DNA of 64,000 nt from UBA7067 sp051880615 (GTDB lineage: Bacteria; Bacillota; Clostridia; Oscillospirales; Acutalibacteraceae): contig JBJEOH010000012.1 of the NCBI GenBank assembly GCA_051880615.1, positions 1 to 64,000 of the forward strand, written 5' to 3'. Below are positions 1 to 6,748 of this stretch, piece by piece. The position numbers were made by a program, and so were the translations under genes. The notes below the pieces were generated by a model, which saw nothing but the letters and a program-made list of their open reading frames with translations, was not told the DNA's origin and did no database searches. The first letter of the stretch is position 1. Each line of letters begins with the position of its first letter.

Positions 1-30
1 TAAATGAGTTGATACTGTAGGAGATGTATT

Positions 31-1212
31 ATGGAGCCGGAACTTTTTCTCTTGGAAATGGCTGAAACAGAGGAATGTAAAAGTATTACATACAAGCGTT
101 TAGCTATTCGTGAATTTATGGGATTATATTTTTCACAAAAAAGGAAAATAGGACAGATTGACCCGTTCATGATTCCCTTCGGAGAGGTTATAAAAAACAG
201 CATTAAAGAATATGAAGTGAATATTGACGACCTTGTAAAATATATGATTGATAACGATAAATCCAATTGTGCTCTGTTCGCTGCAACAGCGTGGTTCAAG
301 CCAAAAGCGGAACTGTCATCAGGAGCATATTATTCAGCTATTGCTAAATATAAAATAATAACTCCATTTGTAGAAGAAGTAGATCTCGATGCAGTCGCTC
401 TAATGGTAGTATGTTTTGTATTCGATAACTTAACCTCAACCAAAATAGATATTAGTGAGTTCGTCAAAGAAGAAGTCTTTGCATATCCCACCAATCAGTA
501 CGGATTAACCAAAGTGAATGGTGCTGTGTTCAAGTTAGACGGACTTATTTTTGATGGAAAAGGTTATTATTATAATATCCTTACGAACAAAGCACCCGTA
601 AATTCAATAGATACAATGGTAGGGTTTGCAAGGATTATACACGATGAAACAAAGAATTGCGATATCCTGTACCGTTTGGATGAACGACTTTCTGTACCTG
701 AGTCAGAATATTATGATTATACTGGTGCGGCGTTTGCAAAATTTCGTGGTCCGCAATTTAATTTTGATAGAAGCAATCTCAATGGAAAGAAAACCATTAC
801 TGTTCATATTGATGAAGAAACAATGGACAAACTGCTAATGGTAGTTAAGCAAGGAATCGACCAAAATACCGGAGAAGAATTTTGGCATATAGAGATTGAA
901 ACGTTGCCATACAGAAACTCATCAAAAGGATATGTCATAACGACATTTCTACACGGAATGTATTATCCTCATAAAGATGTATTTACACACATCGACTACA
1001 CAAAGAATCAATATAGCGGCAATGTGTACTCGCAGAAATATGCGGATAGTCAGAATGGTATTCCTGTTGACCAATATACAGAAACACGGGATTTGCATTA
1101 CAAAATATGGTGCATTGAAAATGGCGTGTTTACAAGAGAGACTTGGTATAAGTTAATGATAATATCTTTATCTGATTCGTATCAAAGATTATTAAATGAA
1201 ATTTTGGCATAA
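31..1212 (+). CDS. Hypothetical protein of the integrative element (393 aa)
   Basis: I do not recognise this family. The start is ATG with GGAG nine bases upstream (taggagatgtattATG). The protein is soluble and acidic to neutral, with no signal peptide and no clear membrane segment. It is rich in Tyr and Asp, and its C-terminal third contains many aromatic residues (HGMYYPHKD, then YRNSSKGY upstream). Nothing in it looks like a relaxase, ATPase or phage protein. It lies upstream of DUF6664 and the XRE regulator, in the position of conjugation or accessory genes of Tn916-like elements. It is followed by a hairpin terminator, so it is probably the last gene of its transcript. Being real is fairly sure from length, RBS and codon use; function is unknown. 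Confidence 0.7.
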   Translation: MEPELFLLEMAETEECKSITYKRLAIREFMGLYFSQKRKIGQIDPFMIPFGEVIKNSIKEYEVNIDDLVKYMIDNDKSNCALFAATAWFKPKAELSSGAYYSAIAKYKIITPFVEEVDLDAVALMVVCFVFDNLTSTKIDISEFVKEEVFAYPTNQYGLTKVNGAVFKLDGLIFDGKGYYYNILTNKAPVNSIDTMVGFARIIHDETKNCDILYRLDERLSVPESEYYDYTGAAFAKFRGPQFNFDRSNLNGKKTITVHIDEETMDKLLMVVKQGIDQNTGEEFWHIEIETLPYRNSSKGYVITTFLHGMYYPHKDVFTHIDYTKNQYSGNVYSQKYADSQNGIPVDQYTETRDLHYKIWCIENGVFTRETWYKLMIISLSDSYQRLLNEILA

Positions 1213-1236
1213 ATTAAGATAATAATATTGTAAATG

Positions 1237-1277
1237 CGGCAGAGCGTAACAGATAAACCTGTTTGCCTGCCGTTTTT
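1237..1277 (+). terminator. Rho-independent terminator after the 393-aa gene
   Basis: CGGCAG pairs with CTGCCG, an inner AACAG pairs with CTGTT, and TTTTT follows directly. It ends the upstream transcript. Confidence 0.75.
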
Positions 1278-1354
1278 ATCAAATGTAAAATCGCACATTT
1301 GATATTATTTTCGATGATGGTTATGATATAAGAAAAAGATTAGAGGTGACTGAT

Positions 1355-1678
1355 GTGAGTAAAACATATTTTGACCTACCATCCCGTTTAGAAAAAGATT
1401 TTGCAGAAATTGACAGTAAAATTGTAATGAATCTGTATGATACTAATAATGAATATGCCCAGTTGCAGCAACAGATTTCTGACTTAACGAAAAAGTATCC
1501 TTTTATAGAAAATGTTATAGAGGGAGAGGGTGAAATCCATATTTCTAATGATGAACACGAAGTCCTTGTTCAGTATTTTAAGTTGAACCGTAAATTGAGT
1601 GATATGGAACGCTTGCATATTTATTTTTGTGGGCATACAGATGCAGTTGCTTATCTCAAAAAAATTAAAGCAATATAA
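1355..1678 (+). CDS. DUF6664-type small ICE protein
   Basis: This is a 107-aa protein beginning MSKTYFDLPSRLEKDFAEID and ending in HTDAVAYLKKIKAI. The pattern resembles the DUF6664 proteins I know from Tn916-like and other Clostridia conjugative elements (recalled, not searched); their function is not established. I place the start at GTG 1355 because GAGGTG lies six bases upstream. A GTG at 1346 in the same frame would add three residues but overlaps that RBS. The middle is predicted to be helical (NNEYAQLQQQISDLTKKY), possibly coiled coil. A strong hairpin terminator follows, shared with the convergent XRE gene. Confidence 0.75.
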   Translation: MSKTYFDLPSRLEKDFAEIDSKIVMNLYDTNNEYAQLQQQISDLTKKYPFIENVIEGEGEIHISNDEHEVLVQYFKLNRKLSDMERLHIYFCGHTDAVAYLKKIKAI

Positions 1679-1685
1679 TGAAAAG

Positions 1686-1713
1686 GGCACGGGTGTAAAA
1701 AATCCGTGCCTTT
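1686..1713. terminator. Bidirectional terminator between DUF6664 gene and XRE gene
   Basis: GGCACGG pairs with CCGTGCC around an 11-nt loop, with a T-run to the right and an A-run to the left. It sits between two convergent genes. Confidence 0.75.
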
Positions 1714-1720
1714 ATATTTC

Positions 1721-2071
1721 CTATTCTTTTGCCTTACATAGTCCGATAACAGTTGCTTCAACTACGGACAGCTCTTTATCGTTTAGTTTGTCGAGTTCTG
1801 CGTCTAAGCGTCTGCGGACGGAACTCTTTTTGACTTCTTTGTTAGGAAATATATACTCATCAACCGAAACATCGAACATTGTAATAAGCTGAATTAACAG
1901 CTCGATGCTTGGATATTTTCCCTCATTTTCGATAGATTGAATGTGTCTGGGGGCATAGCCGATTATCCCAGAAAGCTGCTCTCTCGTCATTCCCCTTGCT
2001 TCACGGGCTTTCTTAATCGCCTGTCCTATCGGCATAAAATCGAAATCAAAATCATAGTTTCTCTCGTCCAT
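1721..2071 (-). CDS. XRE-family helix-turn-helix regulator (Tn916 orf9-like)
   Basis: A 116-aa regulator beginning MDERNYDFDFDF. The HTH_3 domain spans about residues 13-70 (IGQAIKKAREARGMTREQLS, then IGYAPRHIQSIENEGKYPSI). The C-terminal tail is charged (SSVRRRLDAELDKLND). I choose ATG 2071 over 2092 because GGTGGTGAG lies just upstream of it. The gene is antisense to its neighbours, as the orf9 repressor of Tn916 is, upstream of the sigma-like/xis/int module. By analogy it represses transfer or excision genes of the element. The domain call is secure; the target is inferred. Confidence 0.85.
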   Translation of the reverse strand: MDERNYDFDFDFMPIGQAIKKAREARGMTREQLSGIIGYAPRHIQSIENEGKYPSIELLIQLITMFDVSVDEYIFPNKEVKKSSVRRRLDAELDKLNDKELSVVEATVIGLCKAKE

Positions 2072-2180
2072 AAGCTCACCACCTTGTGCCAATATAATTC
2101 TCTTATTATATTGTATGGATTTGTGGCTTCTTATTAAACGATGTGAAAATACCTACAATAAGATATTTCACTTCTTATAA

Positions 2181-2327
2181 ATGGAGTTAAAAATTCATAT
2201 TATCTCTTGGCCACATGGTATCACGGAACAGTTAAAGGCTGAATACGCTTTAGAATGGATTTGGCGAATAAATAACATACGGGTTTGTTCTATGGAGATT
2301 GTGAATGAGGAAATCGTTTATGCATAA
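2181..2327 (+). CDS. Possible 48-aa small ORF
   Basis: ATG to TAA encodes a peptide starting MELKIHIISWPHG and ending NEEIVYA. There is no good Shine-Dalgarno sequence upstream, and I recognise no family. It could be a fragment of a former longer gene between the XRE gene and the PadR cargo. Nothing else is evident in the 2072-2386 gap. Confidence 0.25.
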   Translation: MELKIHIISWPHGITEQLKAEYALEWIWRINNIRVCSMEIVNEEIVYA

Positions 2328-2386
2328 CAGACGGGCGGCTGAGGATAAAAGCTCTGTCGCTTTGCGTTTACAAAAACAACTACCTC

Positions 2387-2415
2387 TTGACTTTTAGTCC
2401 TTTTCTGAATATAAT
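2387..2415 (+). promoter_or_regulatory. Sigma-A promoter of the padR-hydrolase-KTR operon
   Basis: TTGACT at 2387-2392, a 17-nt spacer and TATAAT at 2410-2415. Confidence 0.8.
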
Positions 2416-2435
2416 AGTAATGTTACTGATAGTAA
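2416..2435 (+). promoter_or_regulatory. Candidate PadR operator
   Basis: AGTAA-TG-TTACT inverted repeat directly after the -10 box, then a third AGTAA half-site at 2431. Its position over the transcription start fits autoregulation by the PadR protein encoded just downstream; this is inferred. Confidence 0.5.
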
Positions 2436-2452
2436 TATATGGAGGATGTACA

Positions 2453-2992
2453 ATGGATAACATTATTCTTGGACTTTTACTTATGTGTAATAGAACGATA
2501 TATCAATTAAGGGATAGAATTAGCAAAGGGATAAATTTGATGTATAGCAGCAGTATGGGCAGCATACAGGCTGCAGTAAAAAAACTGCTGAATTGCGGAT
2601 ATATCAGTTATGAGGAGATTATTGATAATGGAAAATATAAGAAAATCTATTGCATAACGGAAAGCGGAAAGCAGCATTTTTATGAGTGGATAAACGCACC
2701 CTTAGAAGAACAAAGTCCTAAAATTCCAGAGTTAGCAAAGGTCTATTTTATGGGATTTTCAGATAAGAAAAATCGAGAGACAAGCATACAACAACATTTA
2801 ATGTATTTAAAGGAACAATACAATGTGTTAGCGACAATATGTGATGATGTAAAGAATATTGATGTTTTAGAAGAACACAAAGATATACTTAATTATCAAT
2901 TTGTATCTGCACTATATGGCAAAGATATAATCAAATTTAATATTGATTGGTTCGAGAATTTATTAGAAAAGATGAGGAATGGAGAAATATGA
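2453..2992 (+). CDS. PadR-family transcriptional regulator
   Basis: A 179-aa protein starting MDNIILGLLLMCNRTIYQLR. The N-terminal winged helix (residues about 1-80: ILGLLL, AAVKKLLNCGYISYEE, KKIYCITESGKQHF) is the PadR signature. The C-terminal part (about 90-175) is a helical PadR_C/Vir-like dimer region. ATG 2453 has GGAGG eight bases upstream; the longer frame starts inside the promoter. It overlaps the hydrolase gene by ATGA, so the two are translationally coupled. PadR proteins usually repress a neighbouring gene and release on a small ligand, so it probably controls this operon. Confidence 0.88.
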   Translation: MDNIILGLLLMCNRTIYQLRDRISKGINLMYSSSMGSIQAAVKKLLNCGYISYEEIIDNGKYKKIYCITESGKQHFYEWINAPLEEQSPKIPELAKVYFMGFSDKKNRETSIQQHLMYLKEQYNVLATICDDVKNIDVLEEHKDILNYQFVSALYGKDIIKFNIDWFENLLEKMRNGEI

Positions 2993-3786
2993 AGCAATAC
3001 CATTTAGAGAAATCACCTATTGTTTATTATATCAGCAGAAAGGAAAAAACAGAATGGATACTTTTTATTCACGCAGCTTTTGTAAATCATAATATGTTTC
3101 AAACCCAAATCGACTATTTTCGGGATAAATACAATATTCTTACTCTTGATATTATTGGTCACGGTAAATCAACGAAAGTGCGAAAAGGTGATAGTATAGA
3201 TAAAATGTCGGCGTGGATAAGCGAAATCCTAAAAACAGAAAAAATTGAAAAGATACATATTGTCGGCATTTCATTGGGAGCTGTATTAGCTCAAGACTTT
3301 GCAAACCAGTATCCAGAAGCAGTACAATCACTTGCTTGTTTCGGCGGTTATGATATAAACAATTTTGATGCAAAAATGCAGAAAGAAAATAGCGCATCAC
3401 AGACACTTATGATGCTTAAAGCTTTATTTTCAATTAAATGGTTTGCAAAGTCGAATAAAAAAATATCTGCTTATACTTTACAGGCTCAAAAGGATTTTTA
3501 CGAGATGAATATTCAATTTTCTAAAAAGTCATTTATGTATTTATCCTCTTTAAGCAGTATGGTAAATGTTCGGCAGACAGAACCAAGGAAATATCCTTTG
3601 CTTATTGGCTGCGGAAAGTATGATATTCCAATGGAACTATCCGCAGTAGAAATGTGGAAGAAAAATGAACCAGAATGCTGTGTGATTATTTTCGAGGGAG
3701 CTGGACATTGTGTGAATATGGACACACCAGATAAATTTAATGCAGCTATGGAGGAATTTTGGTTAAGTGGATACGGCAAATACTAA
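2989..3786 (+). CDS. Alpha/beta-fold hydrolase
   Basis: A 265-aa alpha/beta hydrolase. The HGK segment follows the beta-strand LTLDII; the nucleophile elbow is GISLG with Ser95; the likely acid is Asp212 (GKYDIP) and the base His240 (GAGHCVN), so the triad is complete. There is no signal peptide, so it is cytoplasmic. The start at 2989 overlaps the padR stop (ATGA) with GGAG seven bases upstream. Together with PadR it forms the cargo in the slot where Tn916 carries tet(M). Substrate is unknown; ester or lactone cleavage of a small molecule sensed by PadR is plausible. Confidence 0.85.
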   Translation: MKQYHLEKSPIVYYISRKEKTEWILFIHAAFVNHNMFQTQIDYFRDKYNILTLDIIGHGKSTKVRKGDSIDKMSAWISEILKTEKIEKIHIVGISLGAVLAQDFANQYPEAVQSLACFGGYDINNFDAKMQKENSASQTLMMLKALFSIKWFAKSNKKISAYTLQAQKDFYEMNIQFSKKSFMYLSSLSSMVNVRQTEPRKYPLLIGCGKYDIPMELSAVEMWKKNEPECCVIIFEGAGHCVNMDTPDKFNAAMEEFWLSGYGKY

Positions 3787-3952
3787 AAGTGATTGGATAC
3801 GCTGCCCTGTCTGCGGCAATAAAACCCGAACAATGATACGGGAAAATACCGAACTAAAAAATTTCCCTCTGTATTGTCCGAAATGTAAACAGGAAACTTT
3901 GATAAATGCAAAGGAACTACATATAACCGTCATCAAAGAGCCAGACGCATAA
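3767..3952 (+). CDS. Cysteine-rich KTR domain protein
   Basis: A 61-aa zinc-ribbon protein with CPVCGNKTR and CPKC motifs, matching Cys_rich_KTR (PF14205), the small protein found downstream of the cargo gene in Tn916-like elements. The start is GTG at 3767, overlapping the hydrolase end by 20 nt, with GGAGG about 12 bases upstream. The four cysteines should bind one zinc. Function is unknown; its conserved place after the cargo gene marks the element's family. Confidence 0.88.
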   Translation: MDTANTKSDWIRCPVCGNKTRTMIRENTELKNFPLYCPKCKQETLINAKELHITVIKEPDA

Positions 3953-3955
3953 GAT

Positions 3956-4004
3956 GCAGAGCCGATGAACAAGTGAGTAATCGCAGTTTGTCGGCTCTGT
4001 TTTT
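3956..4004 (+). terminator. Terminator of the cargo operon
   Basis: GCAGAGCCGA pairs with TCGGCTCTG across a 25-nt loop, followed by TTTTT. Confidence 0.75.
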
Positions 4005-4009
4005 ATATA

Positions 4010-4383
4010 ACCATAGGTAGGACAAGCCCGCCGAATAAAAAAAACGGTGCTTTGGTGGGCGGCTTTGTCACGCCCAGACTAAATTTTACCGCCCTCTAAA
4101 CCCGTTTTCGAGTTTGGAGGGATTTTTATGTGTTGGTCAAGCACGACCACCACGCTGCTTATCAGAAGCAGCAGCTATTTACATAGTGTCACGCACAAGT
4201 GAGGATAATCTGTTAAAAAAAGCCTTGCTTGTTCGTGGCACCTTTCTACTTTTCGGGTAGAAGTCACATATCTATATCATAGAGATAATTATGCGTGTTG
4301 CCGTAGAGGTCTTAGTACCTTTGCGGCTTTTTGTGTTTGTAGTTATACACAAACTTGGTGGCTTTGTTATATCGCCAAGTATC
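4010..4383 (+). promoter_or_regulatory. Long structured non-coding leader of the sigma-like gene
   Basis: No gene is evident here. Several hairpins occur in series: GCCCGCC with GGTGGGC near 4031-4065; CCCTC/GAGGG with a T-run near 4092-4126 (possible terminator); an imperfect 14-bp stem GTGTCACGCACAAG with CTTGTTCGTGGCAC (about 4187-4242); TTGTGT with ACACAA; and CTTGG with CCAAG. Such serial hairpins before the regulatory gene suggest attenuation control as known for Tn916. Confidence 0.5.
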
Positions 4384-4443
4384 CGTAATCTCCGAATTTT
4401 TGATTTCAACCAAATTCAAAAATTCAAATTCAAGGAGATTACG
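4384..4443 (+). promoter_or_regulatory. Stem-loop that hides the Shine-Dalgarno of the sigma-like gene
   Basis: CGTAATCTCC (4384-4393) is perfectly complementary to GGAGATTACG (4434-4443), which contains the RBS of the gene at 4447. A nested stem pairs GAATTTTTGA with TCAAAAATTC. When folded, ribosome access is blocked. Confidence 0.65.
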
Positions 4444-4446
4444 ACA

Positions 4447-5031
4447 ATGACAAAACTTACATTAGAACAACAGGAATTATTATTTGCGAACGACTGCAAA
4501 CTTATCAATCTGCGGTATGAATACCACGGTTACACCGGCACGGAGAAATGGGCGATTGTAACAGAACTGGCGGAAGAAGAATTGTGGGTTAAATACCCTG
4601 ATGTTATCCGTCGGTACACTCCGTTCATTCTGCTTTCTATGGCTCAGGGCGAAGTGATTGACGAGTCATACAGAAACAACGATAAGTACGAAAAGCGAGC
4701 AAAAAGAACAATTGATGTGTACGGATATGAAGATGACATCTCTGAACAGTTCCACCGGGAACTGATTACTCCGTTTGTTGACCCGTTTGAGAAAGCGGAG
4801 GAAGAACGGATTGAGGAAGAAAAGGAACAGCTCCGCCAGTTAGAAATTGCAAAAGTCAGAAAGGTTTTGCAAATGCTTAAACCTGTTCAGAGAGAAAGAC
4901 TGATTAAAGCGATTCTGTTAGGGATGAGTTCAAGAAAAATCGCAAAGGAAGAAGGCGTATATTACAGCGTTGTAGATAAGTCGATTGCTGCCGCAAGAAA
5001 AAATTTCAAGAAATTTTATGAAAACCTCTGA
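4447..5031 (+). CDS. Sigma-70 region 4-like regulator (Tn916 orf7-like)
   Basis: A 194-aa protein. Residues about 130-190 form a sigma region-4 type helix-turn-helix (PVQRERLIKAILLGMSSRKIA). The N-terminal half is acidic and rich in Tyr, with an EEERIEEEKEQLRQ helix before the HTH. ATG 4447 follows AAGGAG; the longer in-frame start at 4291 lies in the hairpin leader and lacks an RBS. In Tn916 the equivalent protein activates the excision and transfer promoters. It lies upstream of the toxin, the excisionases and the integrase, in line with that role. Confidence 0.8.
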   Translation: MTKLTLEQQELLFANDCKLINLRYEYHGYTGTEKWAIVTELAEEELWVKYPDVIRRYTPFILLSMAQGEVIDESYRNNDKYEKRAKRTIDVYGYEDDISEQFHRELITPFVDPFEKAEEERIEEEKEQLRQLEIAKVRKVLQMLKPVQRERLIKAILLGMSSRKIAKEEGVYYSVVDKSIAAARKNFKKFYENL

Positions 5032-5039
5032 TTTTGGGT

Positions 5040-5105
5040 GTGCATTTTGACCCCCTTTGTCCAAATGAGTGAAGGGGTTATTTCAAATCCGGATACGAAA
5101 TGCAC
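5040..5105 (+). terminator. Nested hairpin between sigma-like gene and toxin gene
   Basis: Outer GTGCATTT/AAATGCAC and inner CCCCTT/AAGGGG arms. No T-run follows, so it may be a transcript-processing or regulatory structure rather than a true terminator. Confidence 0.45.
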
Positions 5106-5140
5106 TTTCAACACTAAATGAATAGAGAGGTTATACATAT

Positions 5141-5704
5141 ATGCAGAGAAAAGAAATTCAGCGTGGAGATTTATTCTACTACGATTTTGGAAAAAGAGAG
5201 GGGTCTGTCCAGTCGGGAGAGAGACCTGTAATGGTAATTCAGGCAGACAATTTTAATGCCAATGCTCCGACAATTATTGTTGCGGCTGTTACGGCTGTGA
5301 TGAAAAAGAAGTATCTTCCTTCACACATCATTTTGGGTGAGGACTTCGGTCTGAAGAAACCGTCGATGGTTCTTCTTGAACAGATACAGACCGTCAATAA
5401 GGGCGAACTGACAGACTACATTGGTTCGGTAAACAATGAAAGGCTTTGGAAGCATATTAACGCAGCTCTAAAAAAGACTTTCGGTTTATGGATTTACAAC
5501 ACAGACAGAAACGGAGATGTTCGCTGCTTATGTCCCAAGTGCCTGAGCGACTATATCCACGACCCGAATTATGTTGTCAGGCGTCTTGACCCTTTTGCGA
5601 AAAGCAAAGACCACTGCGATAAGTGTAATAACAGCGGTTGGGATTATATCGTTTATGACAAACGCACCTCGGTCAAAGGAAAGGGGTGCAGGAATGTCAA
5701 ATAG
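5141..5704 (+). CDS. PemK/MazF-like toxin with C-terminal zinc ribbon
   Basis: A 187-aa protein. Residues 1-110 fit the PemK/MazF fold: RGDLFYYDFG at the start, GSVQSGERPVMVIQ (the conserved G-x-E-x-RP-V motif), and SMVLLEQIQTVNK. These proteins are sequence-specific mRNA endonucleases. The C-terminal third adds two Cys pairs (CLCPKC and CDKC), likely a zinc ribbon, which ordinary MazF of about 110 aa lacks. No antitoxin gene precedes it; the next gene downstream is an excisionase whose ATG lies within the toxin's 3' end. It may act as a regulator or a stabiliser of the element rather than a classical toxin. Confidence 0.78.
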   Translation: MQRKEIQRGDLFYYDFGKREGSVQSGERPVMVIQADNFNANAPTIIVAAVTAVMKKKYLPSHIILGEDFGLKKPSMVLLEQIQTVNKGELTDYIGSVNNERLWKHINAALKKTFGLWIYNTDRNGDVRCLCPKCLSDYIHDPNYVVRRLDPFAKSKDHCDKCNNSGWDYIVYDKRTSVKGKGCRNVK

Positions 5705-5915
5705 CAGTGAAAAGAAGAAGCGTTACGATATTCCTCTTTGGTGTAAACCAAACCTGTCTATTGAGGAGGCGGCAGCTTATTCCGGTATTGGAATGGGAAA
5801 ACTCTATGAAATGACGGAAAGTCAGGATTGTCCTTTTGTCCTTTGGATTGGTAGCAGAAGAATGATTAAAAGGAAAGTCTTTGACGAATTTATCGAAAGG
5901 CAATACTCGATTTAA
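5694..5915 (+). CDS. Excisionase-like DNA-binding protein 1
   Basis: A 73-aa protein with the Tn916 Xis/MerR-like winged-helix pattern: WCKPNLSIEEAAAYSGIG, KLYEMTE, CPFVLWIGSRRMIKRKVFDE. It overlaps the toxin 3' end by 11 nt, with ATG 5694 after AAAGGGGTGCAGGA. It is the first of four tandem paralogues. Xis proteins bend DNA at the element's ends and steer the integrase toward excision. Confidence 0.82.
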   Translation: MSNSSEKKKRYDIPLWCKPNLSIEEAAAYSGIGMGKLYEMTESQDCPFVLWIGSRRMIKRKVFDEFIERQYSI

Positions 5916-6011
5916 GAAAAAAGTCAAGTCTGCGATGAGCCGATTCGCATAATTGGCTTACCGCAGACTTTTGAGTATGCTGTAATCACCAAAGGAAGGA
6001 GGTTACAGCGT

Positions 6012-6233
6012 ATGTCTGACAAACAGCTTAAATCCAATATGCCGAGTGTCCCAATTTGGAAGAAAATGAATCTTACGGTTGAAGAAGCTTCGGAATATTC
6101 GGGCATTGGCACATCAAAGATAAAAGAACTATCGAATAGCGAAGATTGTCATTTCGTTCTTTGGAACGGAGCAAAGCGATTGATTAAAAGAAAACAATTT
6201 GAGGAATACCTGTCATCGCAGTATTCCCTCTGA
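6012..6233 (+). CDS. Excisionase-like DNA-binding protein 2
   Basis: A 73-aa paralogue of the preceding gene: WKKMNLTVEEASEYSGIG, KIKELSNSEDCHFVLWNGAK, RLIKRKQFEEYLSSQYSL. Residues in the recognition helix and wing differ (KLYEMT becomes KIKELS), so DNA specificity may differ. AAGGAGG lies about 11 bases before ATG 6012. The 96-nt gap before it includes an inverted repeat-like AGTCTGCG...CGCAGACT (5930-5968). Confidence 0.8.
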   Translation: MSDKQLKSNMPSVPIWKKMNLTVEEASEYSGIGTSKIKELSNSEDCHFVLWNGAKRLIKRKQFEEYLSSQYSL

Positions 6234-6246
6234 CGGAGGTGGTGTT

Positions 6247-6483
6247 ATGGGAAATAAGCAGACTGAATTGAATAATTCAGGCAATCGGGTGGAAACCGTG
6301 CCGGTTTGGGTTAAGCCTTACCTTACGATTGATGAAGCGACCGCTTACACAGGCATAGGCAGAGACAAACTTTATGAGATGACAAGCCAAGAAAAATGTC
6401 CGTTCGTGCTGTGGGTAGGAAACAGACGAATGGTTAAGAGACGAGTTTTTGATGAGTACATTGAGAAAATGTACTCAATATAG
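6247..6483 (+). CDS. Excisionase-like DNA-binding protein 3
   Basis: A 78-aa protein close to copy 1: VWVKPYLTIDEATAYTGIG, KLYEMTSQEKCPFVLW, RRMVKRRVFDEYIEKMYSI. ATG 6247 has GGAGGTGG nine bases upstream and lies 13 nt after the stop of copy 2, so they are cotranscribed. Of the four it is the best candidate for the classical Xis by resemblance. Confidence 0.82.
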   Translation: MGNKQTELNNSGNRVETVPVWVKPYLTIDEATAYTGIGRDKLYEMTSQEKCPFVLWVGNRRMVKRRVFDEYIEKMYSI

Positions 6484-6495
6484 GAAGGAGGGCTT

Positions 6496-6735
6496 ATGGA
6501 CAACGGTGTTTTAGCTTACAGAGCCTTACTCGAAAAGCGTAAAGAAAAAGCTCCCTTTTGGGAGAAGAATGTTCTAACTGTTGAGGAAGCAGCCGAGTAC
6601 ACCGGTATAGGTAGGACAAAAATCAGGCAAATCATAATGAAGGGTGATTGTCCCTTTGCTGTCACTAACGGTGTTCAGGTCTGTGTAATCCGAGACAAAT
6701 TTATTGATTATCTTGATAAGCAATTTCGCATTTAA
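6496..6735 (+). CDS. Excisionase-like DNA-binding protein 4
   Basis: A 79-aa protein, the most divergent of the four: WEKNVLTVEEAAEYTGIG, KIRQIIMKGDCPFAVTNG, QVCVIRDKFIDYLDKQFRI. The basic RRMIKR stretch of the wing is replaced by QVCVIR, so its DNA contacts are changed. AGGAGGG precedes ATG 6496. It directly precedes the integrase (13-nt gap), the position of xis in Tn916. Confidence 0.82.
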   Translation: MDNGVLAYRALLEKRKEKAPFWEKNVLTVEEAAEYTGIGRTKIRQIIMKGDCPFAVTNGVQVCVIRDKFIDYLDKQFRI

Positions 6736-6748
6736 GGGAGGAAAAATT

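Noticed and set aside
4291..4446. N-terminal extension of the sigma-like gene
   Set aside because: It would translate the hairpin leader and lacks an RBS; ATG 4447 has a strong one.
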